In this document: positions 34,397 to 45,753 of the stretch, piece after piece
Layout: the number at the start of each line of letters is the position of its first letter
Position numbering within the stretch: position 1 is the stretch's first letter
Assembly: GCF_030052815.1 (NCBI RefSeq)
Contig: NC_079504.1
Location: 56,423,502-56,487,501, forward strand
DNA: 64,000 nucleotides
Source of the DNA: Hevea brasiliensis
Taxonomy: Eukaryota; Streptophyta; Magnoliopsida; Malpighiales; Euphorbiaceae
Direction: 5' to 3'
The notes under the pieces: model-generated
What the model was told of the DNA's origin: nothing
The model's input: the letters and a program-made list of their open reading frames with translations, nothing else
Databases searched by the model: none
Position numbers and translations under genes: made by a program

Positions 34397-37300
34397 TGTA
34401 ACACCCTCACTGTAGCAATTCCGTGCATTCTACTGTTCCGGTGACCCGTGTCGGTCCGGACAGCTAGAACGTCTGGAAAAATATTTAAACTAAAGTAAGG
34501 AACCATAATTAACTCAAATATTAATAAGAAAAATGTAGGAAAATTTTTAGAAAAAAAATACAACCAAGTTAAACGAGCCGATGCCCTAGTGATGGGTAAC
34601 CCAGTGAAAAGTTACGGTTCTCGCAACTAGGAGCCCTAGACCTAGGAGAAAATTCATAAAATAATTTTTGAAACTCTAGAGAAGGGTCATTGAGGTTCCT
34701 ATGGCATTAGAGTGCCAAGAAAATGCTTAGAAAAATTTTTCAATCGGTACAGACAATTTTAGTCTATTAAGCCAAACGGAGGGCATTTTGGTCATTTCGT
34801 CTTCAGAGATGATTTTTGGCCGACTTGTCCAGTTAAGTAAATAATTATTATGACATAAAATGTGAATAAATATTGCTAAAAATTAAATTGAAAATAAGTA
34901 GAGAAGAAAAGAAAATAAAATGAAAGAAAATGTCAATTATGACATCACATAATGTCAATTATGACATCACATGATGTCACTAAAGCACTCCCACCCAATC
35001 ACATTGTGACACATGTCCATAAACCACTTAAAAAGCATAAAATGGGCTGAAAAATTGAAGAAACCAATCTGTTTCTTCCCTTTCCCATTTTCAGCTGTGA
35101 CTCTCATCTTCCCTCTCCCTAACCTATTCCTCCATGAAAGCTTAAAGCAAGCTTGAAATCACCCACCAAATCACCTTGAAACTACTACCTTGCTTCACAA
35201 AAAAGTGATCTTGAATCTTGAACAACCTTTAACCAGCAAAAAGAAGAAGAAAGAAGGAAGTTTTGGAGACTTGGAAGAGTGAGCAAAAGAGGTTAGTGTC
35301 CAATCTCCTATCTCTTTTACTTAATTCATGTTTATTGGCATGAGATAAGTGGAAAAGTGTAAGAAAAATAATATAAAACTTATGTATATTCATCCCTACA
35401 ATTTGGGCAGCCTAGGGATGGTTAGGGTTTGATGAATTTACTTGAAGTAAAGTGTTTATGAGCTACCCATAGCATGAGATGAGTGATTGAACATGTAAGA
35501 GTAAGTGAAATGCAAGTGTGATGCATGAATGAACCTTGAAAATGTGGCACTTGAACAACATTAGGGTTTGCTCATGTGATGGTTCATTAACCTTGTAATG
35601 GTCAATTAGTGACCATTTGAATGTGTATGATGAGGAAATGAAGTGAGTTGAGGCTTGGCATTTGTGTATGGGTGAGCTGCTTTGGCTGACCTGCAGGACT
35701 GAGCATGAGTCTAGCAGGTTTGGGCAATTATAAATGGAGTTGTAGAGGTTCAATTGGTTTAAGGCCAATTTGAAATGAAACTAGACACATAATGGCACCA
35801 CTTTGGTGAAGAAACCCTGCCCAGAAAACCAAACCAAGTTAGCCTAAAAATTGCCCTAATCCGGATGACTTGCATTCTGCCTGGGCAAAATGACCAAATG
35901 AACAGTATCTACTCATTTGGTCATAACTCTATGTAGAAAGGTCCAATTGACTTGAAAGTTTACCAGCAGAAAGTGGAGACATAGACCTATAACTTTCATT
36001 AAGAACACAAATCCAAATTCTGACCATAACCTAGTCAAAGTGCAAACCAAACTTAGGTTACCAAATCTGGTAGAACCAGTTTTGCCCAGAATGTTGGATT
36101 CTATCCAATCCGGCCAGTTATGGTGTTTAGGCCATAACTTGAGCTACAAAACTCCAAATGGAGTGATTCAAAAAAAGAAATGTCACTAGACAAAATAAAG
36201 AACAACTTTCATGAAAACAAATTTTCCAAATTCCTACTGTATAAATGACCAATAGAACAGTAAATATGAGGCTTGAAATCTGAAAATTTTGAATAACTAA
36301 CACTAAGCTTAGAAATGGTATTGGCAACTAATACCAACAATTTTAGAATGCAAAATGTGGTATGTTAAGAGTATTAGAACCAATGTACCTATTGTCTATG
36401 CAAAAGTCAACATTTTACTTGACTAATGAAATGAATAGTAGCCATAAAATTTCAATTTTAAAGAATTACATAAATTAAAAGTGTTAAATGCCCTAGTAGG
36501 CCTAATGTGATTGGTTTGGATAGGTTGGCATGCCAATAGGGTTCTGATAGCAGTACTGCGTATGATGTATGACTTCATTGCCATTCTGTGATGTGATAGC
36601 CTATGGCTATACTGATTATGATGTTTTACTTGGCTTTATGCCTTATTGCTTTTATGGCTTATTAGCCATTCTGTTTGCACACCGGGAGACACATTGTGAC
36701 CGATGGTGTGACGGCGAGTACACGGTACCGGTGCTAGTTTACTCGTTTATCCAGTCCGGTCAATTTGTATAGGTTACTTGGGCATGGAAAAGTATAACTG
36801 TAATTAAACTGATTATTAAAGAAAATACGGAAATTAAATATCAAGAATGATTACAATAAAATACAAAGAAGCTCAAAATCATTAAGAAAATAATCAACAA
36901 AATGCATGAAGAAGTTAGTATCATAAAATGTAATTAGCCCTCGACTAAACAATAAGTTAGTAATTATTCATTTTTTTTATGAGCATAATAACTAGGAAAT
37001 TATTATTTTTATTTGCATATTATATTTTCTTGTATTATTGGCATCACTAAGCTTTATGCTTAACGCGTCGCTTTTACAATGCGTAGGTACTGAAGATTTG
37101 GATAGAGAGCCCAGTAGACCATAGATTGGGTAAGGTCGTTCACAATTTTGCATATTGTCCGTGTCACCTCACAGGCTAAAGTGCATTGGTAGGACACTAG
37201 GTCCCATTTTGTGTTTTGTGATTTTTATAAGTTTTGTAATTAAACTCTTATTTTATCATGTGTATTTGAAACAAATGTAATATAATCTTATATTAATGTA

Positions 37301-37725
37301 ATATTTGTAAATTGTGATTATAAATAACAGATGAGAATTTATTTGTGATTTGAGCGTGATGATGATGTGAAATGAATGAATGACAAATGGAGGAATTGTT
37401 AAGAAATTGTTGCAAATTGATGTGATACAAATGGAGTTTGAGAATGATTGGAAATTATTGAAAGTGTTTTCTACAGGTTCCGAAGAACTGTTTTCTCCAT
37501 TTTTAGTAGGCACTCTGTCGAATTTTCTATAAAATTTTCGGAGCTGCAAATTAATTTATAATTTTAATAAATGATCTAAATGAGATCAATTTCATAAATT
37601 TCACTTAATAACTATAATAAATAAATTAAGAACTGATATATATCAATGAGATAAGTTATGGTGTTCTGGTACACTGTGTGGTATATCTTGCTCGGCTGCA
37701 CTATAGACGGGTAAGGGGTATCACA
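34397..37725 (+). repeat. 3' LTR of element II (3329 bp)
   Basis: Uninterrupted version of the split 5' LTR. Compared with it, a ~25-bp unit (TGTCAATTATGACATCACAT) is duplicated at 34930-34976. It ends GGGGTATCACA, where a G-to-A change altered the usual TGTCACA. Holds the shared block at 36141-36174. No gene seen. Confidence 0.95.
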
Positions 37726-37730
37726 CAATC
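37726..37730. other. TSD CAATC, right
   Basis: Matches 22501-22505. Confidence 0.92.
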
Positions 37731-37865
37731 CTCATAACCAACCGCATTTGTCTGATCTTCTTCACCCCTTTTGGAATTTTCTCCTGACGCAAAATTGGAA
37801 TGATTGGATTTCCCTTTTACCGATGCTTCACCTATGGCCTCACGAACATTTAATGCTCGTTCGAG

Positions 37866-37873
37866 TATAAATA
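37866..37873 (+). promoter_or_regulatory. TATA box of antisense unit 2, copy A
   Basis: TATAAATA after GAACATTTAATGCTCG, ~165 bp before the ORF. The same spacing and upstream motif occur at 59966. Confidence 0.6.
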
Positions 37874-38866
37874 GGAGAGGGGGGGGGGTAGTCATTCGCA
37901 CACTTTACTTTCTCAATTTCTCCAAGTAACTCGAAGCTTTCTCTTGATTTCTAAATTTTTCCCGTGTCGATTTACACTCTAGCAAGGGTTTAATTTTTTT
38001 TTCTGGTCAAATTTAGCTTTATTTCTCGAAAATTAGCGGTACCAAAGGTCACAGAGTTGTAAGCCCTCCATTTGTTCACTTTTCATGGACCTTCAAAGAA
38101 GGTGATGTGACCAGGCTAAGTGGTCGATCTGAACTTACTACAGCTATCATTCTGATCATTAATCAGCCTACTGGACCAAAGCAAGTACAAGCTCCTTCCA
38201 TAAAGAAAGAGAATCTACTGGTGGATGAGCTCCCGTCGGTCCTTGAGGTAACCGATCTCCAATCCATTAGCCAAGAATATGATCTCCAAACCGACTCTTC
38301 TGAGCTTATCAGATGTCATGGGAGTTTTTGAGCCGATCACTTCTTTGATGAAACAGATCTGATCATAGTGTATGAAGAACAACTGAAGGCTGGGCTACGG
38401 TTCCCCTTGGATCAACTTTACAAGGGCATTCTGAGATATCATCTAGTTTGCATAGCTCAAGTGCTTCTAAACTCTTGGCAAACTCTGGTGGCCTTCAAAG
38501 GTCTTTACTGAGCTAAGGGACTTGAGCCCACAATGAAGGTCTTTACTGAACTGCACAAGGTTGCTGGATGAAAAGATGATGAATACTGGTTTTTTTAAGC
38601 AAAGTCGAACTGTGGGCTCTTCACCGATCTCCCTTCTTCACTAAAGAATTGGAAAGATCAATTTTTTATTCTTAGGAGTAAAGATCCTGATGGTTTTATG
38701 GGCGTTCTGCGTAGTTGGAATTATTTGGTCCCCAGACCAAAATAGAAGATCACTCTGAGCGAGGTCGAGGACGCTATGGCGAAGGAATTGAAAACCAGGC
38801 AATGACTCACAGATATTCGTATTTGGATGTGAATATGGCTAAACTAAAATGGTGGATGATAAGCGT

Positions 38867-38871
38867 GATCA
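38867..38871. other. TSD GATCA, left (one mismatch)
   Basis: Right copy is GATCG (40511-40515). The intact counterpart in copy B (60936-60940) reads GATCG, so the left base changed G to A at a CpG. Confidence 0.7.
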
Positions 38872-40510
38872 TGATACACTTGTATTGTATTGATGTTTTC
38901 AAGCACATTTGTATACTATCTCATAGCATTTAGGCAAGTATTTTCATGCATAGTAGTTGATTTCATTAGTTTTTGTAATTTCTATTGTCAAGCCCTTAAT
39001 TCCATGTTTTTTGCATCATTTCAGGTGTTTGGGTGAAGCCCCACAGTATAGGAGTGCAAAAGGAAGCTTGGAGATGTCAAGAGACTGAGTATTACTGCTA
39101 ACACAAAGTACACGGGTCCTGTAAGCCAAGCCCCAGACCCATGTAACCTTCTGCCAGAAGAAAGCCAGATAGCCAATGGAGAAACAAAAGTACATGGGTC
39201 ATGTAATTAGACCCGTGTAATATGCAGGGACCCGTGTAAGTCTCTGGCGGGCACAAGCTTAAAGAATCTTATGGGAACAAAAGTACACAGCCCGTGTAAC
39301 TAGGCTCGTGTAGTTGGCGCAGACCCGTGTAAGTCTCTATGCCAATGCAAGACTCCGTAGTTCCACTCCAGCAAGTTACACGGCCCTGGGCCGTGTAGTG
39401 ACACACGAGCTGTGTACTATGCGGCCGCCAGTTTTATAACTCGAATTTCCACTCTTATTTTCTGATTCAAATGAGACTCCTAAAGCCTTTTGGACTCAAA
39501 ATGACCTAACCCTAGAGCAACCATTATAAATAGAAGAGAAAACATCAGAAAGGGAGGCTCTCTTTTATCCTTTGACAGCACTTTTGAGGAGTTTTGAAGG
39601 AGAGAAATCCACACTCTGCACTCTCTCCAGCCGTATCGAGGAGAGAAACATCAGTACCAAAAGGAGTTTTCCAGTTGAAGCTCCACAAGATCAAAGTTGC
39701 AAACTCTCTTCGGTTCCTTCATTTCATCTCCTTAGACAGATTTTTATTATTTTATTTCTTCTACTTGATTTTCTTTTTATTGTTTTTATCTTTTATCATG
39801 ATGTTTGCTGAACTCACCATGAGTGAGTAGTTTTTTTGTTCTGGATTTGGGAGAGTAATGCTTGTAATTATTATTATGGATGAACCCTAAGTTTTATTTA
39901 TTGAATTTGAGATTCGTTCCTTGATTTAATTTCTTGTGATCTTAATACATGCTATGTGTTAGTACCCACTTAGCCACGATTGTAGATGTTAATTGAAGGA
40001 CTGAAAGGTGAAGATTAATATTAGAAAATTAAGATCTTGAACCTTGGAATTCTGACCTAGACATAGGCTGATACCTTTGTGGAACTTCAAAATTGGTCAA
40101 AGATCTTAAAGGGTTTTAATTAATTTGATCACCATGAAAGTCGGGTTTGAGTTAATTAGAATACACCCTAGGTGCCTTGAAAGAGGATTCAGGATAACTT
40201 AGGACTGATTTCCATCAAGGAAAACGATCCTCAATTTAGTAAATAAACGAGATAACATCCCTAGTAAGATTCAAGTGTGAAATCTTAATTCCAGAATTGT
40301 TTCAAATAAATTATATCATTTTAAGTTTACCATTCTAGTGTTTAAGGTTAAAAAACTTCATTCCCTAAGTATTCGATAGCCTAGACAGCCAAAATTACTG
40401 TATAGATTGGTACTTACTAATCAAATTCCCCGTGGGAATGATACTCTGCTCATCACTTTATTACTTGTTAGCGATCTGTGCACTTGCGGGGTTGTAAAAC
40501 CAGCGAAACA
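38872..40510 (+). mobile_element. Solo LTR 2 (1639 bp)
   Basis: Starts TGATACACTT and ends GCGAAACA. Homologous to solo LTR 1, including GGACTGAAAGGTGAAGATTAATATTAGAAAAT and the GTGCACTTGC end. It carries many ACACGGG/CCGTGTAA motifs, among them an inverted repeat with 10-nt arms (39377-39397). The ORF around 39572-39830 sits in its transcribed-like part but has no recognisable domain. No primer site or polymerase genes. Strand arbitrary. Confidence 0.83.
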
Positions 40511-41544
40511 GATCGCCCATGAAAACATCGAACTGTAACTTTCTGACCTTGGCCCCGGGACTGATAAAACTTGAATCTTAGGTCTTCTAGTCTTAGTGAA
40601 CTCACTAACTTGTTTTATGTGTAGGTATGGCAGGGGGCAAAACCGTAAAGGAAAGTCATAAGCGGAAGAGGGAGCTCGCCCAAAAAGTTTTAGAGATGAA
40701 GGAAGCTACTACCGTAGCTGAAGTGTAGAAACAAGTTTTGATTGTAGTGTCTAGCTCTCCATTCCAACCTCAAGAACAACAGGCCATGGTGGTAGAGGTC
40801 CTTACTTCGGAGCCTCCCACTCAACAGTTGAGCCTCCTCCTCCATCTCTGGTCTCTTTAGGTGTAGAGGGCAGTTCTTCTAGACCAACCTCCCCAATCGG
40901 TCAACCGCTCTCTCAAGGTGCTCAGATCCTACTTCAGTCATTGGAGAGGAACCAATTGGTTAGGGTAAATACTGATCTAGCAAAAGTCTTAGGCGCTTCG
41001 ATTTAGTTTTCCAAAGATCAGACTCGAATAACCCAGGAGAGTATTGAAGATCTTCTGACCCAATGATGAGTTTGGGCTTGGAGGCAATTGCGAACCAACA
41101 GATGATTAGGGAGAAGGCCATCTCTTAAGGAGGGAGATCCTCAAGGCTGTTCAAGATGCAGCTGCTATGAAGACCCAACTTTTAGCTGTTAATGACCGAG
41201 TCGTTGACTTGGAGGGCCAAATGAGATCTTATGAGGAGAGAACGACTTTGTTGGAGAGGGAGCTTGAAGATGCCTGAGCTTGCCAAGCTACTAGTCTGGC
41301 TTAATTTTCCTGTGAGATAAGGCCCAAGAAGGATGAAGCTCTGGTGAAGGAAGCTGGTGCTTATGTGAATCTAGCGATCTCCTGGCTAAGCTGGGGAGGC
41401 ACTACCTTGAAGAAAACTTTACCTGGTTGGAAAAGCTCACCCTAGGTGTTGAGGCCAAGAGTGAAAAGGAAAAAGAGAGGGAAGAGAGTGTATTTGTTAG
41501 GGATGTAACTTAAGATCAGGTTGGGGAAGACCCTCCTGTTGAAT

Positions 41545-42171
41545 GATTTTATACTTTTCCACCTTTTGAAATGAATTAATTTCTTTTATGATCAATTCTT
41601 GATGAGATCGGAAAATATCAAACTAAGTTTGTATGAGTACTGAATGGAATTAACTCCTAATCAATTGGATAAAGTTGATCATAGAACCTGAGATCGGTTA
41701 TCAATCATAAAACATAAGATCACTTAAAGAGATCAGAAAACCATTACACACGAATATGAAATCGGATGGCCTTGTGACTGGATATCGATTGAAACTTTGA
41801 AACATTTGAAGAGTGATTTGTAAAATTGTAAAGATATAGAAAAATGACTTGAGATCGGGTCATAATTGGAATAACTTATTAGAATCGGGACAATTATTTA
41901 GAGATTGGATAAAATATTAGCTTTGTTAAGAAATGTTAGAACAATTCGAGCGAGATACCTGATTACAAAACTAACCGATGGAGTAAAGACTTTTAGTACA
42001 CATGATGGCTCTAGCGTGACTGTAAAGGTGCATGCTCGAGTGGCTTTGGTGGAGTAATTGTGGTTCTTGGTGACACTGTAATACTTGAGTTAAGAAAAAA
42101 GGCTTCCTTTTGAGGGGGAGCAGGCCGAATAAGCCTAATGTATTCTTCCCTGGTACTTTGGGCTCTCCAGA
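41545..42171. other. 3' flank of antisense ORF, no gene seen
   Basis: AT-rich, with many GATCGG/GATTGG-type words. No frame or RNA gene. It carries a plus-strand purine run near 42108-42122. Probably remaining Ogre/Tat-like sequence before the LINE begins. Confidence 0.4.
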
Positions 42172-43856
42172 TCTCTAACTTAAGACTTCACCAAAAGGAT
42201 CTCTTATCACCATATCCTTTCTTGTTATGTACTACAGTTTTGTCAAGTCTTATCCGAAAAGGTAGAATTAGAGAATAAACTCCATAGTATCCAGATCTAC
42301 AAAGGTGCCTCAATTACTTCTCACTTATTCTTTATAGATGATAGCATTGTCATTGGCTAAGCAATTAGAAGGGAGGCTAAGACTTTAGTCAATATTTTGA
42401 AGGATTATGAGAAGCTTTGGGGTAAAGAATTAATTTGGCTAAACAGAGTTGAAGACTAGTTAATGATTCTTCTCCCTACTATATAGGGTATTTAAAGCCA
42501 GATATCACGCTAGAAATCTTTTCTTAAAGCTGATTTTAGGTACCAACCATGTTTTGCTTGGAGAAGTATTTTATAGTTATAATGGTTGATTAAAAAAGGG
42601 CCGAGATAGCTAGTAAGGGATGGTAGACAAGTCAAAATCTAGCATGACAATTGGCTCATTAATTTAGAATGACTTTTGCATATAGTCTCCTCATTTTGTT
42701 TTAGATGCTTTAGCAATGGTGAGCAATCTTATTATTCACGATGATCATAGTGGGATACAAATTTGATTAATCATATTTTCTTTTGTAATTTGAGGCTGCA
42801 AAAATTTGATCCATTCCATTCTACTGTGTTGATCCTTTTTGCACTATATATTATTTTGGCATCACACTAAACATGGTAAATGCATAATAAAATGTGGATT
42901 TCATATAGCCATTCATAATTAATTCAGCTTGAGTGCCTCTTCTTCATCAATTATGGATATTGATATGTTTTGGAAAAAGTTATGATCCATGAAAGTTCCT
43001 CCAAAGGTGAGATATCTTATTCGTAAAACCTGTGAAAGATTACTTCTAGATTATCCTCTCTAGTTGGAATAGAAGTGAATACTAAATTGGGTTCCCATGT
43101 TATGGTGATGGTGTTCAAATAATAGAACATATTTTAAGAGATTATTCTCAAGCTCAACATGTTAAGGAGTTTTAGACCTCTTTTACAAGAAATTAAATCG
43201 AACTAACATGTACGTTATCATTGTCTTTGTTAATGCTTTCAAATATGCAGGTTATCTCCTAGGCTACATCTCTACTATTAAAATACCAAAATTCTTTTTC
43301 CATGCAAGTGGACTTTGAAAATTCTTGGGTTAATGCTGAATGAGAGCCACCTAGTATTAGTACCATTAAAATTAATATAGATTCATCCACTGAAGGTAAT
43401 AATTATGGTTTGGGGATGGTCGTTCTTAGCCACACTAAGGCTATTATGGTGTTAGGTGTGAAACTTTGCTCTTTCAATAGATGCTGAAACAGGGGCATCC
43501 ATTTTTGTGGTGAATAGAGCAATAGAGTTAGGTTTTCCAAATGTGATACCAATGTCTGATTCTCAAGAATTGGTTTAGCTTGTTAATTCTAGTTCTTTCT
43601 TATTGAACTACTTGGGCACACGTCTCTACCACTTAAACATTGCAGTTCAAAAATGCAGCTATATTTTTTGGTAGCCATGTTTTTAAAAAGGGCAACTTGG
43701 TAGCTCAGTTTATAATTGAAGCCTTCCTCTATTATAATGTAGAGGAGCTTATTTGGATTGAGGAGATCCCTCCTGCAACCTAGGCTTTTATTCTCATATA
43801 TCTGTGCTCTAGTGGTTAGAGTAATGATATTCCTTTTTATTCTTAAAAAAAAAATA
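42172..43856 (+). pseudogene. LINE (non-LTR) fragment 1
   Basis: Plus-strand LINE pol remnant. After SPYLF-like text (near 42210), FFIDDSIVIG (near 42330-42365) corresponds to the RT FADD box, followed by REAKTLVNILKDYEK and INLAKQS. The 3' part has an RNase-H-like domain (DSSTEGNNYGLGMVV, near 43382; ASIFVVNRAIELGFPNV). Many stops. It ends with about ten A's at 43847-43856, a LINE tail. The 5' part is missing; no full endonuclease is present. Confidence 0.8.
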
Positions 43857-45753
43857 GGCAGGGTTAGATAGATATACATTTTGATTGCCTTTGAGATCTT
43901 TCTTTTCATGAAACATAAAGTGGGAGGGAAGAGAGGTCATTTTGCCTTTAAATTTAATATGAGCAATAGAGTAAAGCATATGATAGGGTCAAGTGGCTTT
44001 TTTTCTAAGGAAAGAATGATGTCAAAAATGGGTTTCAATAGGCAGTGGGTGGGTTTAGAAAGAACTTTATGTCAATAGTCCTTTTATTTTGGTTAATAGG
44101 AACCAAAGTAGTCTTCATTCCCAAGATAGGACTTCACTAAAAGGATCTCTTATTACCATATATTTTCCTAATATGTGCTAAGGTTTTTTTGAGTCTCATC
44201 CAAAAAAGCAAAATTAGAGAATAAACTCTATCATATCCAGATTTGCAAGGTGCCTTAATTACTTCTCACTTGCTCTTTATAGACGATAGCATTGTCTTTG
44301 AGCAAGCAACTAGAAGGGAGGCTGAGACTTTAGTTAATATTTTAAAGGATTATGAGAGAGTATTAGTGCAAAGAATTAATTTGGCTAAATAGAGTTGGAG
44401 GCTAGTTGATTATTCTTCTTCCTTACTATTTAGAATATTTAAGGCCAGATATCACCCTAAAAATCTTTTCTTGAAGCTGATTTTAGGTACCAACCAACTT
44501 CTTCTTAGAGAAGTATCTTATAATTAGGATGGTTGATTGAAAAAGGATCGAGATGGCTAGTAAAGGATGGTAGATAAACTAAAATTTAACAATACAATTG
44601 GCCTATTAATTAGAAATGGTTTTGGCATATGGTCTCCTCCTTCTATTTTAGATGCTTTAGTAGTGATGAGCAATCTTATTATTCATGGTAAGGATAGTGT
44701 GATACAAATTTAATTAATCGTATTTTCTTTTGCGATTTGAGATTGAAAAATTTTGCTCTACTCCATTCTACTATGTTGATCCTATTTGCAAGATATATTA
44801 TTTTGGCATCAGAGTTGACATGATAAATTCACAATCAAAAGTGCGTATCATGTAGGCATTCATAATCAATTTAGCTTGAGTGCCTTTTCATTATCAACAC
44901 TGGATACTGATTTGTTTTGAAAAAATTTATGATCCATGCAAGTTCCTCCAAAGGTGGGACATCTTATTTATAGAACCTATGAAAGATTACTACTAGTATC
45001 TTCCTCTCTAGCTCAAAGGGAAGTGAATGTTAACTTAGGTTGTCCATGTTTTAGTAATGGTGTTGAAACAATAGAACATATTTTAAGTGATTGTTCTCAA
45101 GCTTAGCTTGTTAGAAATACTCTCTTTTATGGTTGGCTTCTGCTCATTCGAATCAATCTTTCCTTGACTAGGTTAAAGAGTTGTATACCTCTTTTATTAG
45201 AGACGGTCTTTGTTGAGGGCAAGAAACATTCTATTGTGCTAGCAGAAAGTGCTTTGAAATATGTAAATTATCTCCCAAGCTACATCTTTATTATTAGAAT
45301 ATCATAATTCTTATTCCATCAGGTCAACTTAAAAAATTCTTGGATTAATGCTAAATGGACCCACCTGGTATTAGTATTGTTAAAATTAATATAGATGCAT
45401 CCATTAAAAGTAATGATTATGGTTTGAGGATGGTCATTCATCACCATACTAGGGCTATTATGGTGTTAGGTGTGATACTTTGTTCTTTGAATAGATGTTG
45501 AAGCAAAGGTAGCCATTTTTATGGTGAACAAAGCAATAGAGTTGGGTTTTACAAATGTAGTACTAAAGTCTGATTCTCATAACTAGTTTAGCTTGTTAAT
45601 TGTAGTTCCTTCCCATTTAAGTACTTAGGCACACATCTCTACCACTTAAATATTATTGTTCAAAAATGCAACTCTTTCATTTGTAGCCATGTTTTTAGAG
45701 AGGGCAACTTGGTAGCTCACTCTATAGCTAAAGCCTTCCTCTATTATAATGTA
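43857..45753 (+). pseudogene. LINE fragment 2, head-to-tail with fragment 1
   Basis: Starts directly after the A-tail of fragment 1 and extends further 5': AFEIFLFMKHKVGGKRGHFAFKFNMS and MMSKMGFNRQWVG (43889-44078), an upstream RT block. The rest repeats fragment 1 in order (ACTTCACTAAAAGGATCTC; the DDS box near 44280; the RNase-H-like end near 45400-45740). Interrupted at 45754 by an Ogre/Tat-like LTR, at the equivalent of position 43735 in fragment 1. Strongly decayed. Confidence 0.8.

Larger units (their letters stand above)
22506..37725 (+). mobile_element. Gag-only gypsy element II, with nested element
   Basis: Plus-strand element, TG...CA ends, TSD CAATC both sides. 5' LTR is 22506-24964 plus 32493-33339; internal 33340-34396 holds only a gag remnant; 3' LTR is 34397-37725. 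It has a primer site and polypurine tract but no protease, RT or integrase. Its own 5' LTR received element IIb at 24965. Without the nested 7.5 kb the element would be ~7.7 kb. Its gag N-terminus and LTRs are related to element I, a plausible autonomous relative. Confidence 0.95.
38032..41544 (+). pseudogene. Antisense extra ORF of Ogre/Tat-like element, copy A
   Basis: Plus-strand coding remnant, opposite to the DUF7745-like ORF. The start codon has decayed to ATT (38032); copy B has ATG. Blocks: LTTAIILIINQP; DELPSVLEVTDLQSISQEYDL; YEEQLKAGLRFPLDQLYKGIL; LEPTMKVFTELHKVAG; NCGLFTDLPSSLKNWKDQFF. This pattern resembles the plant 'putative gypsy-type transposase' domain (PF04195-like), which despite its name is found in extra ORFs of Tat elements. 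A solo LTR (38872-40510) splits it. It resumes near 40511, has a likely intron before MAGGKTVKESHKRKR (40627), a coiled-coil-like region (DLEGQMRSYEERTTLLEREL) and ends EDPPVE at 41544. Many stops and frameshifts. Function unknown. Confidence 0.7.

Noticed and set aside
37879..37889. G-run near the TATA box as a regulatory G-quadruplex
   Set aside because: A single homopolymer, not conserved in copy B at 59980.
42108..42122. Purine run as polypurine tract of the Ogre/Tat-like element
   Set aside because: Wrong strand for a minus-strand element and no LTR start follows.
43589..43909. 106-codon minus-strand frame
   Set aside because: Antisense to the LINE RNase-H-like region and across its A-tail.
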